Assembly (NCBI RefSeq): GCF_014639075.1
Contig: NZ_BMFS01000004.1
Span: 161,158-225,157 of the forward strand
Source of the DNA: Glycocaulis albus
GTDB lineage: Bacteria; Pseudomonadota; Alphaproteobacteria; Caulobacterales; Maricaulaceae
Direction of reading: 5' to 3'
DNA: 64,000 nucleotides
The position numbers and the translations under genes are program-made. The notes under the pieces are model-generated. The model was given only the letters and a program-made list of their open reading frames with translations. It was not told the origin of the DNA and did not search any database. Below, in pieces: positions 50,598 to 59,857 of this stretch. Position 1 is the stretch's first letter. The number at the start of each line of letters is the position of its first letter.

Positions 50598-51743
50598 TCA
50601 GCTATCCCTGGATCCGGCCTGTCCTGTCTGGACAGCCGGATCTTCATGGGCCGCCGGCGCGCGCCGTGGCCTCTGCGGCCCCTCGAACAGGCGGTCACCC
50701 AGCCGGCGCGTCGCTTTCAGGGCCGGGAATTCCAGCAGGCGGAAGCCGGCCCCTGCCACGGCCACGCTCAGCGCTATCGAGACGATCAGGAAGGCGAGGC
50801 TTGCCAGCGGCCCGAAATCGGGCAGTACCGCGACCCACATGCGCACAAGGCCTGACAGGACGAGCAGGTGGCAGAGATAGAGCGCGTAGGACCAGTCGCC
50901 GAGGATCACCAGCCAGCCCGGCGGCCTCATCCGTCCCTGCATTTCAAGGCTTATGGCGCCGTAGACGATTAGCGCGGCGGGAATGCCAAATGCCGCAACG
51001 CGCATCCAGCCTGCCGGAAAGGCCTCGGCATTGTCGGGCCACAGGAGCCATGCGGCAGCGGCTAGCCAGAGCGCTGCCAGCAAAAGTGCCGTGCGTGCCA
51101 GGCGGCGTTCACCCGAGCAGATCAGGATGCCGGCCAGGGCGCCCAGAATGAACTCTATTGTGAGCGGGTTTACTATGAGCGTGCCAATGGCTGGCAGACC
51201 CTCCAGCAAGAGCGATCCGGCAATCACAAGCGCGGCCCAGATCGCGAGCAGGGCGGGCAGCCAGCGCTCCGGCATGATGAGAAAAAGGGTGAAGGCGAGA
51301 TAGAAATAAATCTCGTGCGTCAGCGTCCAGCCGACATGCAGAATTGGCAGTTCGCCCTCGATGGGCCACAGGGTGAAGGAGCGCCATATCTCGAGGTCCG
51401 CAAGGTCGCGGTTCAGCGTGTCCGGCACGAGCATGTAGGCCGCCAGCGCCAGCAGTGTGAAAAACCAGTAGATCGGATAGATGCGGGTGAAGCGTGCATA
51501 GACGAAGCGGCCGGTAAAACGGGCGTCGCCGCGTGGCTTGCCATGGGTGATGTACACCATCACAAAGCCGGAAATCACGAAGAACAGGTCCACACCCGCG
51601 AAGCCCAGCGTCCACTGCCCGCTGCTCACCGGCTGGCTGAAAAACCGTCCGTCGATCTGTGCGGCGTGAGCGGCCAGAACAAGCAGCGCTGCCACAGCCC
51701 GCAAGGACTGCAAGGAGTGGAGTGGCATGATGGCAGAGTGCAT
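50598..51743 (-). CDS. Acyltransferase 3 (OafA/YrhL-type) membrane protein
   Basis: 381 residues, about ten membrane helices. SLQSLRAVAALLVLAAHAAQ near the N-terminus has the conserved Arg and His (RAVA...H) of acyltransferase 3, followed by GFAGVDLFFVISGFVMV and RFTRIYPIYW. Such enzymes O-acetylate surface sugars or lipids. No neighbouring glycosyltransferase reveals the target. A start at 51728 (MPLHSLQ) is nearly as good. Confidence 0.9.
   Translation of the reverse strand: MHSAIMPLHSLQSLRAVAALLVLAAHAAQIDGRFFSQPVSSGQWTLGFAGVDLFFVISGFVMVYITHGKPRGDARFTGRFVYARFTRIYPIYWFFTLLALAAYMLVPDTLNRDLADLEIWRSFTLWPIEGELPILHVGWTLTHEIYFYLAFTLFLIMPERWLPALLAIWAALVIAGSLLLEGLPAIGTLIVNPLTIEFILGALAGILICSGERRLARTALLLAALWLAAAAWLLWPDNAEAFPAGWMRVAAFGIPAALIVYGAISLEMQGRMRPPGWLVILGDWSYALYLCHLLVLSGLVRMWVAVLPDFGPLASLAFLIVSIALSVAVAGAGFRLLEFPALKATRRLGDRLFEGPQRPRRAPAAHEDPAVQTGQAGSRDS
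50611..50642 (+). terminator. Hairpin downstream of gcvPB, inside the convergent acyltransferase 3' end
   Basis: GATCCGG-C-CTGTCC pairs with GGACAG-CCGGATC around TGTCT (13 bp with one bulge), beginning 18 bases after the gcvPB stop and followed by TTC. It encodes the C-terminal residues of the acyltransferase on the other strand. Confidence 0.5.
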
Positions 51744-52000
51744 TCCGGCCCCGTATCTGACGTTGTCCGGACGCTATACAAGCCACAGGAGGCAGGCAAT
51801 TGGCGTCCGGCCCGGCATGCCTGCTGTGCCGTATGGGAACCGCCGTTAATCCGGGCGGGTTATTCCAGCGTATGCCAGAAACCAGCCGGCCCGTCCGCAA
51901 TTGCGCCATAATTGGCATGCGGATGATCGCCATAATACAACACCTGCCGGGAATCGGCTGCACGCATCCTTGCAGCTTCGATCCGGCGGCTCACATTAGT

Positions 52001-52018
52001 CGCGTAAAGCGTTACGCG
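52001..52018. repeat. Inverted repeat before the small two-helix protein gene
   Basis: CGCGTAA/TTACGCG arms with a four-base centre, 24 bp before the predicted start. It could be an operator or a leader hairpin. Confidence 0.35.
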
Positions 52019-52041
52019 CCCCCGGGGAGACAGCCTTGGTC

Positions 52042-52317
52042 ATGAATGATGCAGTCAACGAGTTCAGCAAATCCCGCATTGGCGGGGCGATTGTTCTCGT
52101 ACTGCGTGCCATAGGCGTAGCACTCGGGCTGTTCTTGATGGCGGTCGCGATTCCGCTGTTCTTTCTGCCGATCCCGCTCGGCATCCCGCTCTTCATCCTG
52201 GCAGCGCTACTGCTGGCCGCGTCATCACGCACAGCACACGGCGTGGTGACAGGCGTCCTCCGCCGCTTTCCCCCGGTGTGGAACAGGGTAAAGCGCATGT
52301 TTGGCGAGAAAGACTGA
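52042..52317 (+). CDS. Small membrane protein of unknown function
   Basis: 91 residues with a long hydrophobic stretch (about 15-62), probably two helices with a LPIPLGIP turn, then a basic tail (RRFPPVWNRVKRMFGEKD). It resembles PspC/YtxH-like or PGPGW-type small inner membrane proteins only in character. ATG at 52042 is chosen; a TTG two codons earlier has better spacing to GGGGAG and may be the true start. Confidence 0.6.
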   Translation: MNDAVNEFSKSRIGGAIVLVLRAIGVALGLFLMAVAIPLFFLPIPLGIPLFILAALLLAASSRTAHGVVTGVLRRFPPVWNRVKRMFGEKD

Positions 52318-52334
52318 AACCCACGGCGGCAACC

Positions 52335-52363
52335 AAAAAAAACGGGGCCTTGAGGGCCCCGTT
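52335..52363 (-). terminator. Intrinsic terminator of the atp F0 operon
   Basis: AACGGGGCC/GGCCCCGTT stem with a five-base loop. On the minus strand the stem ends in eight U residues counting the final paired TT. It lies 33 bases after the atpF stop. Confidence 0.9.
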
Positions 52364-52396
52364 CTGCGTGTCGTCTTGCACGGCGAGTGGGTGAAT

Positions 52397-52891
52397 TCAG
52401 TTGATACGCTCGGCCAGCTCGCCAGCAGCGTCCTTCACCAGCGCGTTGCGCTGGGTCTTGGTCAGCTTCTCTGACAGGAGTTTTGCCGCCGCTTCCACAG
52501 CGATGTCGGCCGCCAGCGCCTTCACGTCCTTGGCCGCCTGGGCTTCGGCTTGCGCGATGCGCTGCTCGGCCAGGGCCGTGCGGCGTTCGATGCGCTGTGC
52601 CAGTTCCTTGCGAGCCGTTTCGCGGATGAACTCGGCATCCAGCTTGGCCTTTTTCACAATCTCTTCGGCTTCGCTGGCTGCATCGCGCTGCTGGCGCTCG
52701 TACTTGGCCAGCATTTCTTGCGCTTCCTCGCGCAGGCGGCGAGCCTCGTCCAGCTCGTTGCGGATGGATTCAGCGCGCGCATCGAGATTCTTGCCGAGCA
52801 CCTTGTGCACACCGAAGCGCCACAAGAGGGCGAAGAACAGCAACAGGCCGATCAGCGCCCAGAAGGATGTGTCCTGAAGAAGATAGCTCAT
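52397..52891 (-). CDS. atpF: ATP synthase F0 subunit b
   Basis: 164 residues. Peripheral stalk: one N-terminal membrane helix (about 9-28, FWALIGLLLFFALLW) and a long charged coiled coil. Overlaps the upstream b-prime gene as ATGA. Together with b-prime it forms the heterodimeric stalk of alphaproteobacteria. Confidence 0.94.
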   Translation of the reverse strand: MSYLLQDTSFWALIGLLLFFALLWRFGVHKVLGKNLDARAESIRNELDEARRLREEAQEMLAKYERQQRDAASEAEEIVKKAKLDAEFIRETARKELAQRIERRTALAEQRIAQAEAQAAKDVKALAADIAVEAAAKLLSEKLTKTQRNALVKDAAGELAERIN

Positions 52892-53448
52892 CGGGCCGCC
52901 TCCTGGCTGCGTACCGCGTCGACGGCAGACTCTGCCTCGTCGCGTTTGACCGTAAGGCCTGCCAGATGTTCCGTTACGGCGCCGGCTACGTCGGCAGCGA
53001 CATTGCGAACCTCGGCAAGCGCCGCATTGCGGGCTGATGTGATACGTGCCTCCGCTTCGGCCTGACGGCCTTCCAGCTCGGCTTCCATCCGGGCAATCTC
53101 GTCTGCGCTCTGGCGTTCGGCCTCGGCGCGCGCCTCGGCGCCAACCGCCTGTGCTTTGGCACGGGCGTCGGCCAGGGACTTCTCGTAAGCCTTCACGGCC
53201 TCGTCGGCTTGAAGCTTCAGCCCGGCAGCCGCATCCAGATCATCTGCGATACGATCTTTGCGTTCCTCGATCGCCGATCCGATCCGCGGCAGAAGCCAGC
53301 GTGACAGGAGGAAATAGAGAATGGCAAAGCTGATCGCGAGCCAGAAGAGCTGCGAGGCAAAATAGGTCGGATCGAAAGGCGGGAAGGCCGCTTCGGCGGC
53401 GTACCCGGCTCCTTCAGCGATGTCCGTCTGGGACTCCTGCAAGCGCAA
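52888..53448 (-). CDS. atpF': ATP synthase F0 subunit b-prime
   Basis: 186 residues. Membrane helix about 33-53 (LFWLAISFAILYFLLSRWLLP, split here) after a longer polar N-terminus, then coiled coil. PFDPTYFASQLFWL is the b-prime signature. The start is TTG at 53448, chosen because AGGGAGG lies six bases before it and no ATG is present before the membrane helix. Confidence 0.92.
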   Translation of the reverse strand: MRLQESQTDIAEGAGYAAEAAFPPFDPTYFASQLFWLAISFAILYFLLSRWLLPRIGSAIEERKDRIADDLDAAAGLKLQADEAVKAYEKSLADARAKAQAVGAEARAEAERQSADEIARMEAELEGRQAEAEARITSARNAALAEVRNVAADVAGAVTEHLAGLTVKRDEAESAVDAVRSQEAAR

Positions 53449-53560
53449 GGCGTCCTCCCTTCAATCAAGTCGTCGAAACCGAAGGCTTCACACGCTCCGG
53501 GCCGGACGCTCGCCCGATGGCAGGTCCGGCCGGAACGCGGTAGTCAGATCGCCGTCCGGT

Positions 53561-53788
53561 TTAGACGACGAACAGAAGCAGGAGGGCGATGAGCAGCGAG
53601 AAGATTCCCAGCGCCTCGGTCACGGCGAAGCCGAAGATCAGGTTGCCGAACTGGGCCGGCGCAGCCGACGGGTTGCGCAGCGCGCCCGTCAGGAAGCTGG
53701 AGAAGATGTTGCCCACGCCGAGCGCAGCGCCCAGCATGCCGAAGGTGGCCAGTCCAGCGCCGATGTATTTTGCGGCTTCCGCTTCCAT
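53561..53788 (-). CDS. atpE: ATP synthase F0 subunit c
   Basis: 75 residues, two helices. Proton-carrying carboxylate is E58 ([11 protein letters not shown]) and the polar loop is R38-N39-P40. The first helix has the glycine-rich packing [15 protein letters not shown]. No sodium-binding Gln/Ser pattern is evident, so proton coupling is expected. Confidence 0.96.
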   Translation of the reverse strand: MEAEAAKYIGAGLATFGMLGAALGVGNIFSSFLTGALRNPSAAPAQFGNLIFGFAVTEALGIFSLLIALLLLFVV

Positions 53789-53849
53789 GTCGATACTCCT
53801 CGAGGATGAACGGTTGAGTTGATGCGGGTTGAAGTCGGGTCCGTCGCGC

Positions 53850-54626
53850 CTAGTGGTGACCCGGATGCAGCGCGTCGGACAGGTAGATGCAGGTCAGCAC
53901 GGCGAACACATAGGCCTGGAGGAAGGCTACCAGGAACTCCAGCGCGGTCAGTGCGACGACCATTATGAGCGGGGCGATGGCACCGACAGCGCCAAGGGCG
54001 CCGACCGAGCCGAGCATGATGATGAAGCCTGCAAACACCTTCAGCAGGATGTGGCCGGCCAGCATGTTGGCGAACAGACGAACGCCAAGCGTCACCGGGC
54101 GTGAAATGAACGAGATGATCTCGATCACGATCACGAAGGGCAGAATCGCGATGGGAACGCCGGACGGCACGAAAATCTTGAAGAATTTCAGGCCGTTCTT
54201 GAAAATCCCAAAGCCCACCAGAACCGTCATGACGGCCAGTGCCAGGGCGAATGTCACGATGATGTGGCTGGTAAAGGTGAAGCCGTGCAGGCCCGGTACC
54301 GGGAAGTAGGGCAGCATGCCCAGCATGTTGCCCATCAGGATGAAGATGAACAGCGTGAACACGAAGGGGAAGAAGCGCAGCCCGTCATTGCCCGCCGTCG
54401 AGCGGATCATTCCTGCAACGAACTCGTAGAGCAGCTCGGCAACCGATTGCGCCCGGCCCGGTACCAGCGTGGCGCGCGAGGTCGCCAGAGCCAGCAAGCC
54501 CACCGTCAGCGCCACCGCGGCGACCATGAAATAGCTGGAGTTCGTGAAAGACAGGTTCAACCCGCCCACGCTCAACTCAGCGATGGGATGGATTTCGAAC
54601 TGCTTGATCGGGTTGGTGTCAGCCAC
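53850..54626 (-). CDS. atpB: ATP synthase F0 subunit a
   Basis: 258 residues, five to six helices. The essential stator arginine is in [16 protein letters not shown], and the final helix contains [22 protein letters not shown] (two pieces). GTG start ([10 protein letters not shown]) with AAGGGG upstream. Complete length. Confidence 0.96.
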   Translation of the reverse strand: MADTNPIKQFEIHPIAELSVGGLNLSFTNSSYFMVAAVALTVGLLALATSRATLVPGRAQSVAELLYEFVAGMIRSTAGNDGLRFFPFVFTLFIFILMGNMLGMLPYFPVPGLHGFTFTSHIIVTFALALAVMTVLVGFGIFKNGLKFFKIFVPSGVPIAILPFVIVIEIISFISRPVTLGVRLFANMLAGHILLKVFAGFIIMLGSVGALGAVGAIAPLIMVVALTALEFLVAFLQAYVFAVLTCIYLSDALHPGHH

Positions 54627-54721
54627 GCCCGGCCCCTTGACTGTGTTGCGGCGCTACGGTCACCCGGCGCACCTTGAAAACGTGACGTGCGCCTATCGCG
54701 CCGGAGCGCGAAGCGCAAGAG

Positions 54722-55024
54722 CTAGTTCTGCATCGACTTCACGGCGCGCACGATATTGAGCGAGCCAGCGGCGAAGCCGAGCACCACTCCGATCAGCAGC
54801 CCGATGGGCGACCAGCCGAAGAAATGATCTGCCAGCAGACCCACAAAAACCCCGGCGATGACACCACCGAAGAACTCCGATCCGTAGCGCAGTCCGAGCG
54901 CCCAACCCGATGGAGCCGCATTATCCTTGGCTCTCTGCGCCTCTCTTGCCTCAAGCTTGCGGGCAAGACGGTGCTCGAAATCATCCGGGTCTGGAGGGCT
55001 CGTATGGTCGCTTGGATAGGACAT
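54722..55024 (-). CDS. atpI: AtpI/AtpZ-type ATP synthase accessory protein
   Basis: 100 residues. Charged N-terminus (FEHRLARKLEAREAQRAKDN), then two helices with GLRYGSEFFGGVIAGVFVGLLADHFFG (in two pieces), the AtpI pattern. Helps assemble the c-ring and may transport Mg2+. First gene of the F0 operon, behind a good promoter. Confidence 0.9.
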   Translation of the reverse strand: MSYPSDHTSPPDPDDFEHRLARKLEAREAQRAKDNAAPSGWALGLRYGSEFFGGVIAGVFVGLLADHFFGWSPIGLLIGVVLGFAAGSLNIVRAVKSMQN

Positions 55025-55070
55025 GAGGGCCTGTGCGCTCCCGTGGGACACCCCCGGAAAGCGCGCGCAC

Positions 55071-55098
55071 ACTATAAGCGCGGTATGGGCAAGTCAAG
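55071..55098 (-). promoter_or_regulatory. Promoter candidate of the atpI-B-E-F'-F operon
   Basis: Minus strand CTTGAC (55098-55093), 16 bases, TATAGT (55076-55071), ending 47 bases before the atpI start, in the gap between smc and atpI. Confidence 0.55.
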
Positions 55099-55144
55099 TG
55101 AGTGGGCGCGCGCCACAAATGTCAGAAAAACAAGAACTTTTTGC

Positions 55145-58100
55145 CTATTCGGCAGCAAGGAGCGCTTCTGCCGCACGCAGGTTCACCGAGACGAGCTGCG
55201 AGACACCCTGTTCGCCCATGGTCACACCGAACAGGCGATCCATCCGGCTCATCGTCACCGGATTGTGGGTGATGATGAGGAAGCGCGTATCCGTCAGTTC
55301 GCGCATTTCTTCCAGCATCCGGCAGAACCGGTCGACATTGGCATCGTCCAGCGGCGCGTCCACCTCGTCGAGCACGCACACCGGCGCCGGGTTGGAGAGA
55401 AATACTGCAAAAATCAGGGCTGTAGCGGTTAGCGCCTGCTCGCCGCCCGACATCAGCGACATGGTCTCCATCTTCTTGCCCGGCGGGCAGGCCATGATCT
55501 CGAGCCCCGCCTCCAGCGGGTCGTCGTGCTCGGTCAGGCGCAGTTCGGCCTCGCCGCCACCGAAAAGCGTGGAGAAGAGCTGTCGGAAATGACCGTCCAC
55601 CACCTCGAATGCGGCGAGAAGCCGCGCCCGGCCTTCGCGTGAGAGCGTGTCGACAGCCTTGCGCAGGCGCGCCACCGCCTCGACCAGATCGTCACGCTCT
55701 GCGGTTAGCCGGTCACGCTCCGAGGTCAGCTCTTCTGCTTCCTCGTCGGCGCGCAGGTTTACCGCGCCAAGGCGTTCGCGCGAGAGGCGGGCCTCGTCCA
55801 GGCGCCGTTCCAGTTCAGCCGAAGAGAGGTTCACATACTCGCTCTGGCTGGACCGGGTCTGCAGCGCCTCGGGCGTCTCGCCAGTGGCATCCGCGAGGCG
55901 CTGGGCGGTCTCGGCAATGCGCGTCTGGGCGCCTTCCAGCGTCGCCGCGGCAGCAGCCCTGGCCTCTCTTGCGCTGCCCGCCTCGCGCTCGGCGGCGCGC
56001 AAGGTTGCGTCGGCTTCCCGCAAGGCCGCCTCTGCCGCCTCTACCTCGGAGCGCGTCAGGCGCGCGCGCGATTCGGCCTCGCCCAGCTGGTCGAAAATGA
56101 CGCTGCGGCGCTCTTCCAGCTGACCGGGTTCAGCTTCGGCTTCGGCAAGCGCGCTGCGTGTTTCCGATTCGGCGGTATTGATCTCCGCCAGGCGCCCCGC
56201 AGCACTGTCGGCGCGGCGGGACCATTCGGCCTCCTCGCGCTCCAGCCCGGCTATCCGGTGACGGCGGCTCTGCGCATCGCGGCGCACCGATTCCAGCGCT
56301 GCCCGGGCGTCTGCCGCGACTGCGCGGGCGCGCTCGGCTCCGGTACGCGCCTGTTCCAGCGCGACACTGCCGTCATCGGCATCCAGGGTGGCTTTCAGGC
56401 TGGCTTCAGCGCGTTCCAGCGCGTCCTTTGCACCGGCCGCTTCGCTCTCCAGCCGGCGCGCCGTATCTGCCAGATTGGCCCGGCGGGCCTCGGCACGCAC
56501 CGCGGCCTCGCGCCCGTCAGCAAGCGCGCGTTCGGCGTCGCGCACACGGCGTTGCGATCCGTCCAGCGCTTCGCGGGCGGCACGCAGCGCGGTTGACGCC
56601 TCTCCAGCGGCCAGCCCGGCCCTGTCGTGCTCGCTGCGCGCGTCCGCCTCGCGCTTGCGGGCAGCATCCAGCTCGGAAAGGATGGTCTCGAGCCGGTTGC
56701 GTGTTTCCAGCCGGATGGCAGCGCTCGACGGGGCGCCGGCATTGGCGGCAAACCCGTCCCAGCGCCGCAGTGCGCCGTCCAGCGTCACCAGCCTCTGGCC
56801 GGGCTTCAGGAAACCCGCCAGCCGGTCGAGATCGGCCTCGTCGACGAGACCGATCGATTCCAGTCTTGCTTTCAGCTCGGAAGGTGCCTCGACGACTTCG
56901 CTCAGCGCCGTCACGCCGGACGGCAGGGCCGGTGGCAGGGCGCTTGTGCCGGTCCAGCGGCGCGCCGCACCGGCAGACAGGCCGGCCTCCAGATCATCGC
57001 CCAGCGCGGCGGCCAGCGCTTTCTCGGTGCCGGGTTTTGCGCGTACCTGCTCAACCAGCCCGTCATCATTATCGCCGGAGGCGACCAGGCGGCGCAGGCT
57101 GTCGGCCTCGCGCGACAGGGACTGTGTCTCGGCCTCGGCCGCACGAAGCGCGTCGCGGGCGGTGCTGGCGGCCTCGGCTTGAACGTGCGCGGCTTGCTCG
57201 GCTTTTGCGAAGGCTTCGGCCGCCTTTTCAGCGTCAGCCCCGGCTTCGGCTACAGCGTTTTCCAGCGCTTCCAGGCCGGGCCCTTCATGATCTGGCTGCT
57301 CGGCGGCGCGGGCTGCTGCTTCGTCAGCCTCGCGGCGCAATGTCTCGTGACGGCGGCGGGCATTGTCGGTATCGCGCCGCGCGGCATCGCGGGCTGCCTT
57401 TACTTCAGCCAGCCGTGCACTGGCGGCATCAAGCGTCTTTTCGGCCTCGCTGCGCTGCTTTTCCGCCTCTGCCATGGCGGTTTCGGCCCTGGCCTGCGCT
57501 TCAGCATCACCGGCCAGCTCGTCGCGCAAGGTTTTCAGCGACCCGCGCACCCGCTCCAACGACTGCGTTGCCTCCTGTGAGAGCTCGGTCTCCCGCGCCT
57601 TGCTGATGGCCAGCTCTTCAAGCCTTGCCGTCAGGCGCGCGATGTTGGCTTTGGCCTGATCGATATCGCGTTCCAGTGTGTCGCGTTCGCGTTCCAGGAG
57701 GCGCAAGGCGGCGGAGGCTTCCGCTTCGCGTTCACGCAAAGGCGCCACAGCGTTGGCAGCGGCTTCGGCGGCACTGGTGGCGGAGGCAGCAATGCGCGCG
57801 GCGTCGGCGACGAGGGTTTCGCAGGCAGCCAGATGATCGCGCGCGCCAGACGCGGCCTCGCTCGCCTCCTGCCAGCGGCGCAGCCAGAGGACGGCTTCCA
57901 GCTCGCGTATATCGGCAGAGAGCTTGCGGTAGCGGCCTGCCTGCCGCGCCTGTTTCTGCAGGCCCTCATAGCGGCTCTGCAGTGTGTCGACGACCTCCTG
58001 CAGCCGGTCCAGATTGGTCTCGGCCGCGTTGAGGCGTAATTGCGCTTCGTGGCGTCGGGCGCGCAGGCCCGCCACCCCGGCAGCTTCTTCCAGTACGCGG

Positions 58101-58582
58101 CGGCGGTTTTCCGGCTTGGCGTTGATCAGCTCGCTGATCTGGCCCTGACGCACCAGGGCAGGCGAGTTCGCGCCCGTGCCGGCATCGGCGAACAGGAGCT
58201 GCACGTCTTTTGCGCGTACTTCCTCGCCATTGATCTTGTAGTCAGACCCTTTGCCGCGCGTGATACGCCGCGTGACCTCCAGAATGTCTGCATCGTTGAA
58301 GCGGGCGGGCGCGCGGCGGTCGGAATTGTCGATGGTCAGGATCACTTCGGCGCGGTCACGGGCCGGGCGGGTCGCGGTGCCGGAGAAGATGACGTCTTCC
58401 ATACCGCCGCCGCGCAGCGATTTGGCAGAGGTGGCCCCCATCACCCAGCGCAGCGCTTCGAGCACGTTGGACTTGCCGCAGCCATTCGGGCCGATGACGC
58501 CGGTCAGCCCCGCATCAATGCGCAGCTCCGCCGGATCGACGAAGGACTTGAAGCCCGTAACGCGCAGACGGGTGAATTTCAC
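55145..58582 (-). CDS. smc: Chromosome segregation protein SMC
   Basis: 1145 residues. Walker A GPNGCGKSNVLEALRWVMG at the N-terminus, two long coiled coils separated by a hinge (about 500-630), ABC signature SLMSGGEQALTATAL and Walker B VCVLDEVDAPLDDANV at the C-terminus. GTG start with GGAG eight bases before it. The DNA-organising ATPase that works with ScpAB, whose genes are not in the window. Confidence 0.97.
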   Translation of the reverse strand: MKFTRLRVTGFKSFVDPAELRIDAGLTGVIGPNGCGKSNVLEALRWVMGATSAKSLRGGGMEDVIFSGTATRPARDRAEVILTIDNSDRRAPARFNDADILEVTRRITRGKGSDYKINGEEVRAKDVQLLFADAGTGANSPALVRQGQISELINAKPENRRRVLEEAAGVAGLRARRHEAQLRLNAAETNLDRLQEVVDTLQSRYEGLQKQARQAGRYRKLSADIRELEAVLWLRRWQEASEAASGARDHLAACETLVADAARIAASATSAAEAAANAVAPLREREAEASAALRLLERERDTLERDIDQAKANIARLTARLEELAISKARETELSQEATQSLERVRGSLKTLRDELAGDAEAQARAETAMAEAEKQRSEAEKTLDAASARLAEVKAARDAARRDTDNARRRHETLRREADEAAARAAEQPDHEGPGLEALENAVAEAGADAEKAAEAFAKAEQAAHVQAEAASTARDALRAAEAETQSLSREADSLRRLVASGDNDDGLVEQVRAKPGTEKALAAALGDDLEAGLSAGAARRWTGTSALPPALPSGVTALSEVVEAPSELKARLESIGLVDEADLDRLAGFLKPGQRLVTLDGALRRWDGFAANAGAPSSAAIRLETRNRLETILSELDAARKREADARSEHDRAGLAAGEASTALRAAREALDGSQRRVRDAERALADGREAAVRAEARRANLADTARRLESEAAGAKDALERAEASLKATLDADDGSVALEQARTGAERARAVAADARAALESVRRDAQSRRHRIAGLEREEAEWSRRADSAAGRLAEINTAESETRSALAEAEAEPGQLEERRSVIFDQLGEAESRARLTRSEVEAAEAALREADATLRAAEREAGSAREARAAAAATLEGAQTRIAETAQRLADATGETPEALQTRSSQSEYVNLSSAELERRLDEARLSRERLGAVNLRADEEAEELTSERDRLTAERDDLVEAVARLRKAVDTLSREGRARLLAAFEVVDGHFRQLFSTLFGGGEAELRLTEHDDPLEAGLEIMACPPGKKMETMSLMSGGEQALTATALIFAVFLSNPAPVCVLDEVDAPLDDANVDRFCRMLEEMRELTDTRFLIITHNPVTMSRMDRLFGVTMGEQGVSQLVSVNLRAAEALLAAE

Positions 58583-58673
58583 CAGACGTCTCCTGAAACC
58601 CGTCTGAAACCTCGCGCCGCTGCTTTGCAGTCATCCGCTAACGGTTTCACCATGCCACCGAATCGCGCGTCGG

Positions 58674-59405
58674 CTATTCCTCGGCGCGAGACCGGAAATA
58701 CTCGATGATTCGCGAGAAGGTGTCGCCGGTGAATTGTGCAGGCACGAAACCCTGATCGTCCTCGATGGCCGTGTTGCCGGCAAAATAGACGACGCCGGAG
58801 CCATCGGGCGCGCGGTTCGGTTCGACACGCTCGCCATTGATGATGAAACTCGGCGTGGCGTTAATGCCTTCGCGCGCGGCACGCTGGTTGGCTTCGTTGA
58901 TCGCCTCCACCGCGCTCTCATCGGACATGCAGGCGCGGAATTCCTGGTCAGACAGACCTGCCGAGCGGGCGATGGTCTGGAATTGCTGGCGTGCCTGACC
59001 GCGCTGCGCGGCCATGAAGATCGCCTGCTGCTGTTCGAAAAGCACGTCGACCACGTCGAAATAGCGCTCTTCGCCTGCACAGCGCGCCAGCATGAAGCCG
59101 GCGAGCGCCAGTTCTGCCGAGCCGGTCAGCATTTCACGGAATACAAGGCGTACCGTGCCGTCTTCTATATACTGGTTCAGCGTGGGGTAGACGCCCGCAT
59201 GGAAGGCAGCGCAGCCACCGCAGGCGGTAGAGCCGTATTCAATGAAAACCACCGGCGCATCGACCGAGCCGCGGGCGAAATCACCTTCGCGTTCGAACTC
59301 GGTGCGGCCATCGGCGGCCCCTGAGTTCCCGCCGCAGGCAGCGAGCGCCAACGCTGTGGCGGCTGCAAAGGCAGGAATAAAGGAACGGGCGAGGTTGAAA
59401 GCCAT
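58674..59405 (-). CDS. DsbA-family thiol oxidoreductase, lipoprotein
   Basis: 243 residues. Lipobox LAAC (C24) and a thioredoxin fold with redox pair C62-G-G-C65 (YGSTACGGCAAFH) and an inserted helical domain. The cis-Pro region is ATPSFIINGE. Likely catalyses or isomerises disulfides in the periplasm. Located 91 bp upstream of smc on the same strand, as in several alphaproteobacteria. Confidence 0.9.
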   Translation of the reverse strand: MAFNLARSFIPAFAAATALALAACGGNSGAADGRTEFEREGDFARGSVDAPVVFIEYGSTACGGCAAFHAGVYPTLNQYIEDGTVRLVFREMLTGSAELALAGFMLARCAGEERYFDVVDVLFEQQQAIFMAAQRGQARQQFQTIARSAGLSDQEFRACMSDESAVEAINEANQRAAREGINATPSFIINGERVEPNRAPDGSGVVYFAGNTAIEDDQGFVPAQFTGDTFSRIIEYFRSRAEE

Positions 59406-59563
59406 GGCAAATGCTCCATCCGGTGAGCGCGATGTTCAGGTTGGTGGCACTCTACCCATAGCGTGCGGTGAAGCGCCAGACTTGAGGGCAGGGCGCTTGC
59501 GCGCGGGCATGGGCATTGTTACTCAGGCCGCTCGTTTTCCTGACCAGATGGAGTGCGCGTCCC

Positions 59564-59851
59564 ATGTCCGTTACCGAGGACGATGTCCGCCGGATCGCCC
59601 GGCTCGCCCGTATCGCCGAACCCAAGGACCGCGTGGCCAAACTTACCGGCGAGCTGAACGGCATTCTGGCCTGGGTGGAGATGCTCAATGAGGTGGATGT
59701 GGACGGCGTCGAGCCGATGACCACGCCTGTCTCCACGCCATTGCCTATGCGCGAGGACGCGGTGACCGACGGGGAAATCCCCGAAAAAGTCCTGAAGAAT
59801 GCGCCGAAGGCCGAAGAAGGCTTTTTCGTCGTCCCGAAGAGCGTGGAGTAG
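59564..59851 (+). CDS. gatC: Aspartyl/glutamyl-tRNA amidotransferase subunit C
   Basis: 95 residues. Wraps around GatA. VTEDDVRRIARLARIAE at the start, EVDVDGVEPMTTP in the centre. Start MSVTEDD at 59564. Six bases before gatA. Confidence 0.95.
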   Translation: MSVTEDDVRRIARLARIAEPKDRVAKLTGELNGILAWVEMLNEVDVDGVEPMTTPVSTPLPMREDAVTDGEIPEKVLKNAPKAEEGFFVVPKSVE

Positions 59852-59857
59852 GCGGGT

